From contig CAZSBB010000001.1 of assembly GCA_964605235.1 (NCBI GenBank), positions 62,001-126,000 of the forward strand: DNA of 64,000 nt, in the 5' to 3' direction. Below the pieces are notes generated by a model, which did no database searches, was not told the DNA's origin, and saw only the letters and a program-made list of their open reading frames with translations. Within the stretch, counting starts at the first letter, position 1. The number at the start of each line of letters is the position of its first letter. Shown here piece after piece: positions 1 through 8,843 of this stretch. Source of the stretch: CAZSBB01 sp964605235. GTDB taxonomy: Bacteria; Planctomycetota; Phycisphaerae; Phycisphaerales; Phycisphaeraceae. The translations under genes were made by a program, and so were the position numbers.

Positions 1-330
1 GCGGAAAAAGACCACGGTCGGCTGATGGTCGTCAGCGACGGCATCTGGGCGACTGACCAGGTGGTCAGCTACGGCCTGCTGGGGCCGGGTACGGCGGAGA
101 TGTTCGGCGCGGCTTTCCCCGGCAACGCCGAGTTGTTCGTCAACAGCGTGTTGTGGTTGGGCCGGATGGACCAGCTCATCGCCGCCGGCGCCCGCACGCA
201 GGATATTCGCCGCGTGCAGGACCTGAGCGCCCGCCAGCTCATCGCCCTGCGCTGGGGCCTGCTGGTGGGCCTGCCGGTGCTGGTGCTGCTGGCGGGGGCC
301 GGGGTCTGGTTGGTGCGTCGGCGCGACTGA
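1..330 (+). CDS. C-terminal end of a GldG-like ABC transport accessory protein (partial)
   Basis: The frame is open from the first base of the window and ends in TGA, so only the last 109 codons are present. The visible part has a beta-rich segment with VVSDG and NSVLWL strings and ends in one hydrophobic helix (LLVGLPVLVLLAGAGVWLV) followed by basic residues RRRD, that is, a C-terminal membrane anchor. This arrangement is typical of the GldG/ABC-type uncharacterised transport family, whose members are periplasmic subunits of an ABC-2 exporter also implicated in gliding in Bacteroidetes. The next gene is a DUF4340 protein, which is the normal downstream partner of GldG-like genes in planctomycetes. 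Family assignment rests on that context as much as on the short sequence. Confidence 0.7.
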   Translation, partial: AEKDHGRLMVVSDGIWATDQVVSYGLLGPGTAEMFGAAFPGNAELFVNSVLWLGRMDQLIAAGARTQDIRRVQDLSARQLIALRWGLLVGLPVLVLLAGAGVWLVRRRD

Positions 331-427
331 TGACCTCAGCCACGCCGCGTCACGGCACAGTGCGGGAACACTGTTGCCGGTGCAGCTTGGGTTGGCAGAG
401 AGAGACCTTTAGTTACGGATGGGTTAG

Positions 428-2596
428 ATGAACTATCGAACCACAATCGGGTTGTTGGTGCTGCTGGTCGTGGCTGGCGCCAGCGCATATTTCCTGCTTC
501 GCGGCCAGACCGCCACGGACTTGGCGCCGACGGACGTGCTGGAGCGCGGCGAGGGCGGGCCGATCTTCGTCGCCGCCGATTTCCCCAAGGGGGACCTGGA
601 ATCCATCACCATCGAGAAGGCCGGCCAGACCATTGCGATTCACCGGGAAGGCGAGAACTGGCGCCAGACCAGCCCCATCGAGTTCCCGCTCAACAGTTGG
701 TCCGCCAGCCCGCTGCTCGATGACGCCCTGGAACTGAAATACACCGAACGCATGCGGCCCAAGGGCGAAAAGGACGCCGGTGACGGCCTCACGCTTGAAG
801 GCGCCGGGCTCAACCCCCCTGCCGCGGTCATCACCTATCAATTCGCCGGCCCCGCCAAGCTCCAGCAGGTCATCAAGCTCGGCCGCAAAAGCATCAGCGG
901 CAAGGCATATCTCCAGCGCGGCAACGACCCGCGCATCTATGTCGTCAATGACACCCTGCATCGCATCGTCCTCGATCAGCAGGTCAACGAATGGCGCAAA
1001 CGCTCGCTCGAAGGACCCAAGGAAGGCAACCTCAAACGCCTGGAGCTGCGCAAAGGCATCTCCGGCGTCACGTTGGTCAAGAGCGATGGGCAATGGACCC
1101 TCGACGCCCCCAACGCCGGCCGCGCCGATGTGGAAACCGTCCGCGAACTGATGAAAGCCATTGACAGCATCTACGTCGACAAATTCGTCGCCGAGTCGCC
1201 CAAGAGCCTGGCGCCCTACGGCCTGGACTATCCCAAGCTGCGCATGACCGTCACCTTCGCCGACGACAAAACCCGCGTCTTCAGCATCGGCGGCACCACC
1301 GACCTGTCCTCCGACGCCAAGCACTACGCCACCTGGGACAGCGGCGCCGCCGACTCGGCCGTGGTCTTCACCATCTCCAAAACCGAAGCCGACAAGTTCG
1401 ACAAAACCGTCGATCAACTCCGCGATGCCCGCATCACCCCGGTGGACAAAGTCGCCGTCACCGCCATGACCATCACCCAGGGCCGCAGCGCCATCAAGCT
1501 CGAAAAGGGCGCTGACGGCTGGCAGTTCGCCAGGGATTCCCAGCCCTTCGCCGGCGATCCCGACAGCATCGACAAACTGGTGGCGGCGGTCACCAGCGCC
1601 AAAGCCAAGAGCTACGTGCCCAATGTGGAAGTGAAGATTCCCCACGAGTTGGAAGTCACCCTCACCGCCACCGGCCGCGCCGAGCCCGAGGTCCTGCGCA
1701 TCTTCGCCGCCGACAAGCAGAGCAAGCGGCGCATGGTGCTGCGCAACAACGAAACCACTGGCTACCTCGTCCCCGGCGACGAACTGGCGGGCTTGTTCGA
1801 GCCGGCGTTGGCGCTGCGCGATCGCCGCATCCTCGACCTGCCCCGCAACAGCATCAACCTGGTGCAACTGAAGCTGCCCGACGGCCGGACCTTGCGCTTC
1901 ACCCGCACGGTCAATGCCGACGATCCCAAACAGGAACCCGGCGCCTGGCAGTTGGCGGGGGCGACGAAGTTTGAAACCAGCGCGTTGCAGAGCCTGCTGT
2001 TCGAACTGGCGCCGGTGAAAGCCGACGCCTGGATCACCAGCGCCGAACGCCCGCTGAGCCAGTTGCATGAAATCACCCTCGGCGCCGTCGACGGCAAAAC
2101 CTCCGTGCTGACGGTGGACGCCAAGGATCGCTTAGCCGCCCTCGCCGGGCTGGACCCGGTGTTCAGGGTCAGTGAAGCGCTGACCAAAAAGCTGACTGTT
2201 GAATTTGAGGACCGCACCGTGCTCGACGCGGAACTGGAGCAGCTCAAACAGGTCACCGTCACCAAAGCCGGCGAGGTGATCAAGCTCTCCCGCAACGCCG
2301 ACCAGCAGTACGTCGCCCAGCCGGCGGTCACGCTGGATCAGGCGGCGGTCGGCGCGCTGTTCGATGAACTGGCGGGGCTGCGCGTCGAACGCTATCGCCC
2401 CGACGTGCGGCTGGCGGGCGCGGAAGTCACGCTCAAAATTGACGTCGCCCGCGCTGATGGCAAGCAGCACACGCTCCTGCTGTCGAACAAGGACGGCGCC
2501 AACCTGCTGCTGATGCTCGACGGCAAGGGCTACGAAGTCAGCGAAGACACCAGCAAAAAGCTGCGCGCCCAATTGCTCAGCGCCGACAGCAAGTAA
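428..2596 (+). CDS. DUF4340 domain-containing membrane-anchored protein
   Basis: A 722-residue protein with an N-terminal signal-anchor (about residues 7-24, TIGLLVLLVVAGASAYFLL) and a long extracytoplasmic region. The rest consists of repeated beta-rich units with strings such as ITIEKAGQTIAIHREGENW and VTLVKSDGQWTLDAPN, which is the pattern of DUF4340 repeats. Biochemical function is unknown. Genes of this family commonly follow GldG-like ABC components, as here, so the protein probably works with that exporter on the outer face of the inner membrane. The ATG is preceded by GGATGGG about 4-10 bases upstream. The 97-base gap from the previous gene still allows co-transcription. Confidence 0.85.
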   Translation: MNYRTTIGLLVLLVVAGASAYFLLRGQTATDLAPTDVLERGEGGPIFVAADFPKGDLESITIEKAGQTIAIHREGENWRQTSPIEFPLNSWSASPLLDDALELKYTERMRPKGEKDAGDGLTLEGAGLNPPAAVITYQFAGPAKLQQVIKLGRKSISGKAYLQRGNDPRIYVVNDTLHRIVLDQQVNEWRKRSLEGPKEGNLKRLELRKGISGVTLVKSDGQWTLDAPNAGRADVETVRELMKAIDSIYVDKFVAESPKSLAPYGLDYPKLRMTVTFADDKTRVFSIGGTTDLSSDAKHYATWDSGAADSAVVFTISKTEADKFDKTVDQLRDARITPVDKVAVTAMTITQGRSAIKLEKGADGWQFARDSQPFAGDPDSIDKLVAAVTSAKAKSYVPNVEVKIPHELEVTLTATGRAEPEVLRIFAADKQSKRRMVLRNNETTGYLVPGDELAGLFEPALALRDRRILDLPRNSINLVQLKLPDGRTLRFTRTVNADDPKQEPGAWQLAGATKFETSALQSLLFELAPVKADAWITSAERPLSQLHEITLGAVDGKTSVLTVDAKDRLAALAGLDPVFRVSEALTKKLTVEFEDRTVLDAELEQLKQVTVTKAGEVIKLSRNADQQYVAQPAVTLDQAAVGALFDELAGLRVERYRPDVRLAGAEVTLKIDVARADGKQHTLLLSNKDGANLLLMLDGKGYEVSEDTSKKLRAQLLSADSK

Positions 2597-2680
2597 TTCC
2601 CACGCCACTGACCCTGGACGCCCGCAGATGAGCCGCAGGCCAATCTGCGGGATCGCCTGTCGCTTCCCACGACGCTCACC

Positions 2681-4423
2681 ATGCCTGATCTCAACGCCCA
2701 GCTTGCCAGCCTGTTCGCCGCCATGGCGGACATGCTCACCATTCTGGATGCGGACAAGTTCAAGGTGAACGCCTACGCCCGCGCCAGCCGCAGCCTGGAA
2801 AACCTGCCCCACGACCTGCGCACCATCGGCCCGGATGTGAAGAAGCTCGCGGCGCTCGACGGCATCGGCAAAAGCACCGCCCAGAAGATCGCCGAGTTCC
2901 TCGAAACCGGGCGGCTGCCGGCTTACGACGAAATCCGCGCCCAGCTTCCCCCCGACCTGCCCGCCCTGCTGGACATCCCCGGCCTGGGCCCCAAGACCAT
3001 CGCCCTGCTCTGGCGCGAAGCCGGCATCGAAAGCCTGGCTGCCCTGAAAGCCAAACTCGCCGGCGAGGAGCTGACCAACCTGCCCGGCTTTGGCGCCAAG
3101 AAGCTCGAAAACCTTCGCAAAGCCATCGCGTTCCAGGAACAGGCGGGCGGGCGCGTGCGCCTCGGCCAGGCGCTGCCGGTGGCGTCGTGGTTCATCATGC
3201 AACTGCGCAAGCTGCCGGGCGTGCAGCGCGCCGACTACGCCGGCAGCCTCCGCCGGGGCAAGGAAACCATCGGCGATGTCGACCTGCTCGTCGCCGCCGG
3301 GGAAGCCGACGCCCCCGCCATCTCCGCCGCCTTCGTCGCACTGGCGCCCATCGCCCAGGTGCTGGTGCAGGGACCGACCAAAACCAGCGTCCGCACCAAA
3401 GACGGCCTGCAATGCGACCTGCGCATCGTCCGCCCCGAGCAGTTCGGCGCCGCCCTGATGTATTTCACCGGCTCCAAGGAACACAATGTCGCCATGCGCC
3501 AGCGGGCGCTCAACCTGGGTATGAGCCTCAACGAGTACGCTCTGACCCGCGACGGTCAGCCCATCGCCAGCGCCACGGAGGAAGAGGTTTTTGCCGCCCT
3601 CAAGCTCGCCTGGGTCCCCGCCCCGCTGCGCGAGGATCAGGGCGAACTGGCGCTCGCCGAGCGGGGCGAACTGCCCAGGCTCGTCACCCGCCGCGACATC
3701 CGCGCCGAGCTGCACACCCACACCACCGCCAGCGATGGGCACTGGTCCATCCGCGAAATCGCCCTGGCGGCCATCGACCACGGCTTCCACACCCTGGCGA
3801 TCACCGACCATTCCCGCTCGCAGGCGCAGGCGAACGGGCTGGATGAAAAACGCCTGCGCCAGCACATCGCCGACATCCGTGAAGTTGCCGAGGATCTCAA
3901 AGACGATCTCACCCTGCTGGCGGGCAGCGAAGTGGACATCCTCGCCGACGGCTCCCTGGACTATCCCAACAGCGTGCTGGCGGAACTGGATGTGGTGGTC
4001 GCCAGCCCGCACAGCGCGCTCAGTCAGGAACCCGCCAAGGCGACCGACCGCCTGCTCCGCGCGATCGACAATCCCTACGTTACCATCATGGGTCACGCCA
4101 CCGGCCGCCTGATCAACCGCCGCGAGGGGCTGCACCCGGACATGGGCAAGCTGTTTGCCGCCGCGGCGCAGCGCGGGATTGCTTTCGAGATCAACGCCAA
4201 TCACTACCGCCTGGACCTGCGCGATCGCCACGCCAAAGCCGCGCTGGCGGCCGGGGTCAAACTCGCCATCAACACCGACGCCCACGGCCCGGCGGATCTG
4301 GACGAACTGGTGTACGGCGTGCTCACCGCCCAACGCGCCGGAGCGACGCCGAGCGATATCATCAACTGTCTGGATCGCGCCGCGTTGCGCCAGTGGATCG
4401 ACTCCACCCGGCGCAGCCGGTAA
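2681..4423 (+). CDS. polX: DNA polymerase/3'-5' exonuclease PolX (pol beta fold plus PHP domain)
   Basis: A 580-residue protein of normal PolX length. The N-terminal part carries helix-hairpin-helix repeats (LDGIGKSTAQKIAEFL, IPGLGPKTIALLWREAG). The nucleotidyltransferase motif YAGSLRRGKETIGDVDLLV contains GS and the catalytic DVD pair. The C-terminal third (from about residue 340) is a PHP metal-dependent domain with ELHTHTTASDGHW and AITDHSRS, and later GHATGR and NTDAHG motifs. PolX enzymes fill short gaps in base-excision repair and trim 3' ends. Start ATG at 2681 fits the conserved N-terminus. Convincing on motifs alone. Confidence 0.97.
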   Translation: MPDLNAQLASLFAAMADMLTILDADKFKVNAYARASRSLENLPHDLRTIGPDVKKLAALDGIGKSTAQKIAEFLETGRLPAYDEIRAQLPPDLPALLDIPGLGPKTIALLWREAGIESLAALKAKLAGEELTNLPGFGAKKLENLRKAIAFQEQAGGRVRLGQALPVASWFIMQLRKLPGVQRADYAGSLRRGKETIGDVDLLVAAGEADAPAISAAFVALAPIAQVLVQGPTKTSVRTKDGLQCDLRIVRPEQFGAALMYFTGSKEHNVAMRQRALNLGMSLNEYALTRDGQPIASATEEEVFAALKLAWVPAPLREDQGELALAERGELPRLVTRRDIRAELHTHTTASDGHWSIREIALAAIDHGFHTLAITDHSRSQAQANGLDEKRLRQHIADIREVAEDLKDDLTLLAGSEVDILADGSLDYPNSVLAELDVVVASPHSALSQEPAKATDRLLRAIDNPYVTIMGHATGRLINRREGLHPDMGKLFAAAAQRGIAFEINANHYRLDLRDRHAKAALAAGVKLAINTDAHGPADLDELVYGVLTAQRAGATPSDIINCLDRAALRQWIDSTRRSR

Positions 4424-4439
4424 ACCGGAAGGCCCACTC

Positions 4440-4898
4440 ATGCCTCCCCAGGAACTGCTCATCGGCGTCAGCGCGGCAGCGCTGTTCGTGGGCATGGGGG
4501 TGGGCGTCATGCTGCTGGTGCGCAAGCTCAGCGGCTGGGCGAGACTCGCGGCGGTCTACGCCTACCCCGGCGTGCTCACCGGCCAACGCTTCCGCTGCCA
4601 GTCCCTGGCGCTGCGCTGGCAATGCTCCTACAACGGCTGCGTCACGCTGGTCAGCGATGCGGAAGGGCTGGGCATCCGCCTCTGGTTCCCCTTCAACATC
4701 GGGCATCCGCAACTGCTGATTCCCTGGGCGGACCTGACTCGCATGGACCAGTCCAACAATTCCTTCATCCCGCACCACGGCGAGGAATGGCGCGCCGCCG
4801 CCGTGCCGGACATCCCCCTGCGGCTGTGGCGCAAAACCGCGGCACAGCTTTGCGCCGCCATCGGCGAACCAGCGGCGCACCTGCTGCCCCCCGGCTGA
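4440..4898 (+). CDS. small membrane protein of unknown function
   Basis: A 152-residue protein beginning with one transmembrane helix (about residues 6-27, LIGVSAAALFVGMGVGVMLL), followed by a soluble domain of about 120 residues with many aromatic residues (LWFPFNIGHPQLLIPW). The pattern looks like the small planctomycete proteins that hold one membrane helix and a PH-like beta domain, but I do not recognise a named family. It starts 16 bases after the polX stop with a GGAAGG ribosome site, so it is probably translated from the polX message. Confidence 0.75.
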   Translation: MPPQELLIGVSAAALFVGMGVGVMLLVRKLSGWARLAAVYAYPGVLTGQRFRCQSLALRWQCSYNGCVTLVSDAEGLGIRLWFPFNIGHPQLLIPWADLTRMDQSNNSFIPHHGEEWRAAAVPDIPLRLWRKTAAQLCAAIGEPAAHLLPPG

Positions 4899-4924
4899 TG
4901 CGAACGCCTGCTGACCCGAGAGAC

Positions 4925-5371
4925 CTAAGCCGCCTCGGCGGGCCCGCCATCGATCCACTCGACATGACTGCGAATCTGCACCCCCAGTGCCTCGAGCAAC
5001 CGTGCAGCGCGCTCGAGCGTGATGCCGTGATATTCGTTCCGCTCATCGCGCGAAACCTGCGTTTCATGCACCCCCAGCTTTTCGGCCAATTCCCGCTGCG
5101 TGAAACCCCGCGCGATCCGCAGCGAAATCAATAGTTGACCCAGGCCATGCAGGTTCTCGATCTCTGCGAATTCCCCTCGCAACAAACGCTCGTAGGCCGC
5201 TACTTCTTCTTCAAGCTGCTGGTGAAATGAACGCATGGGGTCCAGCGCCCGCTTAATCTGGGCTGGTCCCAGGCCCAGCGTCCTTAATTCTTCTTTTTGC
5301 CGGTTGAGGCGGTCCTTCTCCTGCTGCAGACGTTCCAAGGCTTCACGATACTCTTTGTCATTGCGGATCAT
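4925..5371 (-). CDS. XRE-family HTH antitoxin-like regulator
   Basis: A 148-residue protein. The first 70 residues are a charged coiled-coil-like stretch (YREALERLQQEKDRLNRQKE). The C-terminal part holds an XRE helix-turn-helix (RIARGFTQRELAEKLGVHE, then QVSRDERNEYHG and LERAARLLEALG). Start chosen at 5371 because GGAGG lies 6-10 bases upstream and the ATG overlaps the stop of the preceding gene as ATGA. The layout, toxin-like gene first and HTH gene second with translational coupling, is that of HigBA-like or MNT/HEPN-like modules in reversed order. It probably binds the toxin and autorepresses at the palindrome at 5969-5982. Confidence 0.88.
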   Translation of the reverse strand: MIRNDKEYREALERLQQEKDRLNRQKEELRTLGLGPAQIKRALDPMRSFHQQLEEEVAAYERLLRGEFAEIENLHGLGQLLISLRIARGFTQRELAEKLGVHETQVSRDERNEYHGITLERAARLLEALGVQIRSHVEWIDGGPAEAA

Positions 5372-5928
5372 GGTCGTCCTCCAATTTTCACAATTCCGCG
5401 CGGCCGACCGTCGCGGCGCGAGCGGCGAAACGAGGAAGGAAACTCCAACTCGTTGCCGAATTCGTCCCGAATTCCCGACCATTGCCCATAGTGGGGATAA
5501 AGCTCGACCCGGTACTGATGCCACATCGGCAACTGCTGCTTGGGGTAACCGCGATACGGGCGCCGCCGCGCCGGATCCCAGGTCCAGACCTGGTGTGGAT
5601 CCTGCTCATTGAGTTCATGCTCCAGGGCCCCGCTCGCCAGCCGATGCAGATCGCAGACAAAGTAACCGTCGATGTCGTTGGGGTGGTCTTTGTCCTCAGC
5701 GAAAGAACCATCCACGAATATTTCGGTGATGCCCACCCGCCAGAGCTGACCAACCAGCACTTCCAGGTTGTCCACCAGCTTCGCCCGCCACTGCACATCC
5801 CAACTCGGACAGCGCGCCCGATCCTGAGGACCAAGCACCAAGACCGACTGCCGCAGTTGGGCAATCGTCACCTCGTAGTCGTGCGGTGGCAGCAGGCCTT
5901 CTGCGGTAAATTCCGGTATTGAACCCAA
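5368..5928 (-). CDS. DUF6932-like nucleotidyltransferase-fold protein, putative toxin
   Basis: A 186-residue protein. Residues 72-90 contain VDGSFAEDKDHPNDIDGYF, a GS-X9-DID signature of the DNA polymerase beta-type nucleotidyltransferase fold; a later VEL strand (near residue 148) could supply the third acidic residue. This matches the family called DUF6932, often found next to an XRE gene. No frame-compatible ATG gives the full N-terminus, so I take TTG at 5928, preceded by AGAGGTG at a good distance. By analogy with MNT, MenT and AbiEii enzymes it may transfer nucleotides to a protein or tRNA, but this is inference. Confidence 0.8.
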   Translation of the reverse strand: MGSIPEFTAEGLLPPHDYEVTIAQLRQSVLVLGPQDRARCPSWDVQWRAKLVDNLEVLVGQLWRVGITEIFVDGSFAEDKDHPNDIDGYFVCDLHRLASGALEHELNEQDPHQVWTWDPARRRPYRGYPKQQLPMWHQYRVELYPHYGQWSGIRDEFGNELEFPSSFRRSRRDGRPRGIVKIGGRP

Positions 5929-5954
5929 TGGACACCTCTAGCCACTATGATGAC

Positions 5955-5983
5955 ATTATTATCTAGTATGACATAAATGTCAA
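5955..5983 (-). promoter_or_regulatory. sigma70-like promoter of the toxin-antitoxin-like operon
   Basis: On the minus strand TTGACA (5983-5978) is followed by a 17-base spacer and AATAAT (5960-5955), five of six matches to the -10 consensus. The predicted start of transcription is about 20 bases before the TTG start codon at 5928. This is the best consensus promoter I saw in the window, and it lies in an AT-rich pocket unlike its GC-rich surroundings. Confidence 0.7.
5969..5982. promoter_or_regulatory. palindromic operator over the TA promoter -35
   Basis: TGACATAAATGTCA is a perfect palindrome with 6-base arms around AA, overlapping the -35 hexamer of the TA-like operon. A third TGACAT half-site lies at 5951-5956 beside the -10. 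This is the expected position for an autorepressing XRE antitoxin to bind. Confidence 0.6.
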
Positions 5984-6075
5984 TATCCTGCCTGGGTATT
6001 GCGGACCCCGGCCACTTCACTTCCCGGGGATGCGCGACAACCGTATCCAACCGCCCCCCTGCTATCATCCGCACC

Positions 6076-7152
6076 ATGAACGTGGCCCTGCTCACCAATG
6101 CCGTCTGGCTGGATGATGAGTTGCCGCTGTTCCGGGCTTTGGTCGTCGGGCTGATCGACGAAAACGTCCGCGTGGTGCAGGTGGTGCCCGATGAACTGGG
6201 CGACGGGGAAATCAGCAGCTTCGGTCGGCGACTCGACTGGCGCGACAGCCGCTTTCACTGGTTGCGCACGCGCCGACTGACGCAGCTCGCCGCGGCCCTG
6301 CGGGAACAGCAGGTCAACGTCCTGCACGCGCTGGACGCCCAGCTCTGGCCGGGGGCGCTGCGGCTGGGGCAGGAACTGGAATGTGCGGTGGTGCTGCATG
6401 TGCGCAGTGCTGCGGATTTACCCGCCGCCAGCAGCGCCATGGGCCGCACCCGGCAGAATCGTCCCGCCTTCACCGCCGCCACCACCAGCCTGGGCAAGGC
6501 GCTGCTCGAACGCCTCGGACCCGACGCCATCGTGCAGGTGACCAACCTCAGCGCTCACGTCAGCGATCAGCACGAACCCGCCCCGGATGATGCCGCCTTG
6601 TGCGCGGTGGTGGTGGGCAACGGTCGCCATGACGCCAACTACGAAGCCCTGCTCGAAGGCCTCGACGGCATCGTGCAGCAATGGCCCCAGTCGCAGTTTT
6701 TTCTCGATGGTCAGGACACCGACCAGCATCGCCTGTGGCGGGCCGCCAGTCGGCGCAAGCTGCTGGCGAACGTCAGCCTCGCTCCGCGCCGGCTGGGGCA
6801 TCGGGAACTGCTGATGCGCGCCGACGTCATCATCCAACCCCAGGCGCTGGGCGTCGCCCGCGGCCTGCTCATCCAGGCGATGGCCAACGGCGTGCCCGTG
6901 CTGGCGCTGCGCGATCCCTGGCTCGATCATCTCATCGACGGCCACACCGCCTGGCTGGTCGACCAACCCGACCCGACACGCTGGAACGCCCTGCTGCGGA
7001 AAGTCATCGAGCAGCCGGAACAGACGCTGGCATTGACCCAGAGCGCCCGCCAGCATGTGCGGCAAAAACACGTCCCGGCGCGGCAGGTCGCGCTGTCCTT
7101 AGCCCTCTACCGCCGAATGACCGGCGAAGGTTTCCTGTTCAAAAGCGAGTGA
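6076..7152 (+). CDS. glycosyltransferase, GT4-like
   Basis: A 358-residue protein with two Rossmann-like halves. The N-terminus (MNVALLTNAVWLDDELPLFRAL) and the C-terminal donor-site pattern (LLMRADVIIQPQALGVARGLLIQAMANGVPVLA) fit GT-B, GT4-type sugar transferases, with conserved order of a stretch before the donor-binding acidic region and a GxP. The usual E-X7-E is degraded, so the donor sugar cannot be predicted. ATG at 6076 chosen because upstream residues of the open frame look non-coding. It is 9 bases from panC and probably in one transcript with it, but no functional link is obvious. Confidence 0.75.
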   Translation: MNVALLTNAVWLDDELPLFRALVVGLIDENVRVVQVVPDELGDGEISSFGRRLDWRDSRFHWLRTRRLTQLAAALREQQVNVLHALDAQLWPGALRLGQELECAVVLHVRSAADLPAASSAMGRTRQNRPAFTAATTSLGKALLERLGPDAIVQVTNLSAHVSDQHEPAPDDAALCAVVVGNGRHDANYEALLEGLDGIVQQWPQSQFFLDGQDTDQHRLWRAASRRKLLANVSLAPRRLGHRELLMRADVIIQPQALGVARGLLIQAMANGVPVLALRDPWLDHLIDGHTAWLVDQPDPTRWNALLRKVIEQPEQTLALTQSARQHVRQKHVPARQVALSLALYRRMTGEGFLFKSE

Positions 7153-7161
7153 GCAACAACC

Positions 7162-8019
7162 ATGTGGGTCGCCCACACCATTGCCGATCTGCGGCACCGC
7201 CGCACCGCCTGCACCGGACCCGTCGGCTTCGTGCCCACCATGGGCGCGCTGCACCGCGGCCACGTCGCGCTGATCGAACAGGCGCGCCAGCGCTGCCCGC
7301 AGGTCATCGTCAGCATCTTCGTCAATCCCACGCAGTTCGGCCCCAACGAGGACTTCAACCGCTACCCCCGCCCGCTGGAAGACGATCTGGCGGCCTGCCG
7401 GGCGGCGGGCGCGGCCGGCGTCTTCAACCCTGCGCCCGAGCAGATGTATCCCCCCGCCCGGCCGGCGTGCGAGGTGAATGTCCCGTCGCTGACGAACGAC
7501 CTGGAAGGCGCGCTTCGCCCGGGCCATTTCGCCGGCGTCTGCCGGGTGGTCGCCAAGCTGTTTCACCTGGTGGCGCCGGATTTCGCCTGCTTTGGCCGCA
7601 AGGACCTGCAGCAGTTGCGCGTGATTCAAGCCATGGTCGCCGACCTGGACCTGCCGGTGGAAATTGTCGAGTGCGAAACCGTGCGCGAGGAGGACGGCCT
7701 GGCGCGCAGCAGCCGCAACCGCTACCTCACCGCTGCGGAGCGCCCCCGCGCCGTCGCGCTCTTCAAAGCCTTGACCGAAGCCCGCCTGCTCATCGAACAG
7801 CAGGGCGAAATCGAACCGGCTGCGGTGGAGAGCGCCATGAGCGTCATCCTCCGCGCCCATCAGCTCACGGTGGATTATGCCGTTGTGCGCCATCCGCGCA
7901 CGCTCGCCAGACTGGAAGTGATCGAGCCGGCGCTCACCGGCGGCGTGGCGGCGCTGATCGCGGCGCGCCTGGGCAGCGTGCGGCTGATCGACAATATGCT
8001 CATCGGCGTGGATGCGTGA
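7162..8019 (+). CDS. panC: pantothenate synthetase
   Basis: A 285-residue protein that joins pantoate and beta-alanine with ATP in the last step of pantothenate (vitamin B5) synthesis in the cytoplasm. Signatures in order are the HIGH-like PTMGALHRGHVALIEQAR, VSIFVNPTQFGPNEDFNRYP, the pantoate-site stretch FGRKDLQQLRVIQAMV, and RSSRNRYLT corresponding to the KMSKS-like SSRN. Length is normal. No panB or panD is in the window. Gap of 9 bases to the upstream glycosyltransferase gene. Confidence 0.98.
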   Translation: MWVAHTIADLRHRRTACTGPVGFVPTMGALHRGHVALIEQARQRCPQVIVSIFVNPTQFGPNEDFNRYPRPLEDDLAACRAAGAAGVFNPAPEQMYPPARPACEVNVPSLTNDLEGALRPGHFAGVCRVVAKLFHLVAPDFACFGRKDLQQLRVIQAMVADLDLPVEIVECETVREEDGLARSSRNRYLTAAERPRAVALFKALTEARLLIEQQGEIEPAAVESAMSVILRAHQLTVDYAVVRHPRTLARLEVIEPALTGGVAALIAARLGSVRLIDNMLIGVDA

Positions 8020-8027
8020 AGTGCTGC

Positions 8028-8693
8028 TCAGCGCGCGGGGGTCGGCCCCGCCGGCCGGCTTTGCCGACGCAGCATCACTTCCACCGGCAGGCTGCCCATC
8101 CCCATATAGCCCTGCTGCGGCGTGTCGCTGACCTTGTTGGACTTGACCTGCCCGTTGATCATGGTGTTGATCTGGCGATTGACCTGGCGATCGATCGGGC
8201 GGGCGACAACCTGATTGGGCGCGAGGGGCGTCTGCCGGCGCTCCAGTTCCTCAAGCTGCTTCTGAGCATAGCGTGGATCAGAGCGCGGGTCGAGCAGGAA
8301 GACGGTGTTGGCGGGCAGCACCTCGACGAACTGGCCATCGCGCTTGCCCTGCACGTTGGCGTTGAAGGTCTTCTCGCGGTAGGGATCGACGACCATGTAG
8401 GTCATGCGGTCGACCTTGGCGGTGAAGCCGGGGCCGACGCGGTAGAAGCCGTCCTGGGTCTGGGCGCCGCCGAGCATGCCGGCGGCGGCATCCTGAGCTT
8501 TGATGCGATACAGCGAGGTGCCTTCGCCGTCGCTGCGCAGGCCGGTCTGCGTCTGCCGCATGCTGTGGGAAAGCACGTCGAGGTCGCCCACGCCCTGGTC
8601 CACGCCTTCGATCGCTTCGGCGTGCAGCGGCGCGCTGCTGAGCGCCGCCGGCAATACGAGAACCCAGAGCCACAATCGGCTGAAGTAGCGCAT
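8028..8693 (-). CDS. secreted protein of unknown function
   Basis: A 221-residue protein with an N-terminal signal peptide (MRYFSRLWLWVLVLPAALSSAPLHA, cleavage probable after HA at about 25). The mature part is polar, with a beta-rich middle and a C-terminal Gln/Arg-rich, partly disordered tail ending in RPAGPTPAR. I recognise no family. It is convergent with panC, ending 8 bases away. Confidence 0.65.
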   Translation of the reverse strand: MRYFSRLWLWVLVLPAALSSAPLHAEAIEGVDQGVGDLDVLSHSMRQTQTGLRSDGEGTSLYRIKAQDAAAGMLGGAQTQDGFYRVGPGFTAKVDRMTYMVVDPYREKTFNANVQGKRDGQFVEVLPANTVFLLDPRSDPRYAQKQLEELERRQTPLAPNQVVARPIDRQVNRQINTMINGQVKSNKVSDTPQQGYMGMGSLPVEVMLRRQSRPAGPTPAR

Positions 8694-8843
8694 GGTCAGG
8701 TTATCGGCAGTCTGGCTGCGGGAAATGCAGCCAAATCCGCTGAACCACGCTCACCGCCAGCTTGACCAGACGTTTCATGGAATAAACTACGTCGTCGGGC
8801 GGTAGCTTTGCCGTCCCGCTGTTCAAGTTCGGAGCCCGCCTGC

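Noticed and set aside
357..374. ACAGTG/CACTGT hairpin between the GldG-like and DUF4340 genes
   Set aside because: Only 6 base pairs and no T tract; the two genes look co-transcribed.
413..4525. Long open frames on the minus strand opposite the DUF4340 and PolX genes
   Set aside because: They mirror the codon periodicity of recognised genes in a high-GC sequence, have low-complexity Gly/Val/Gln-rich translations and no family signatures.
8701..8778. A 25-residue minus-strand frame (MKRLVKLAVSVVQRIW...) ending 7 bases before the secreted-protein start at 8693
   Set aside because: Possible leader peptide, but no ribosome site and no attenuator; too weak to list as a gene.
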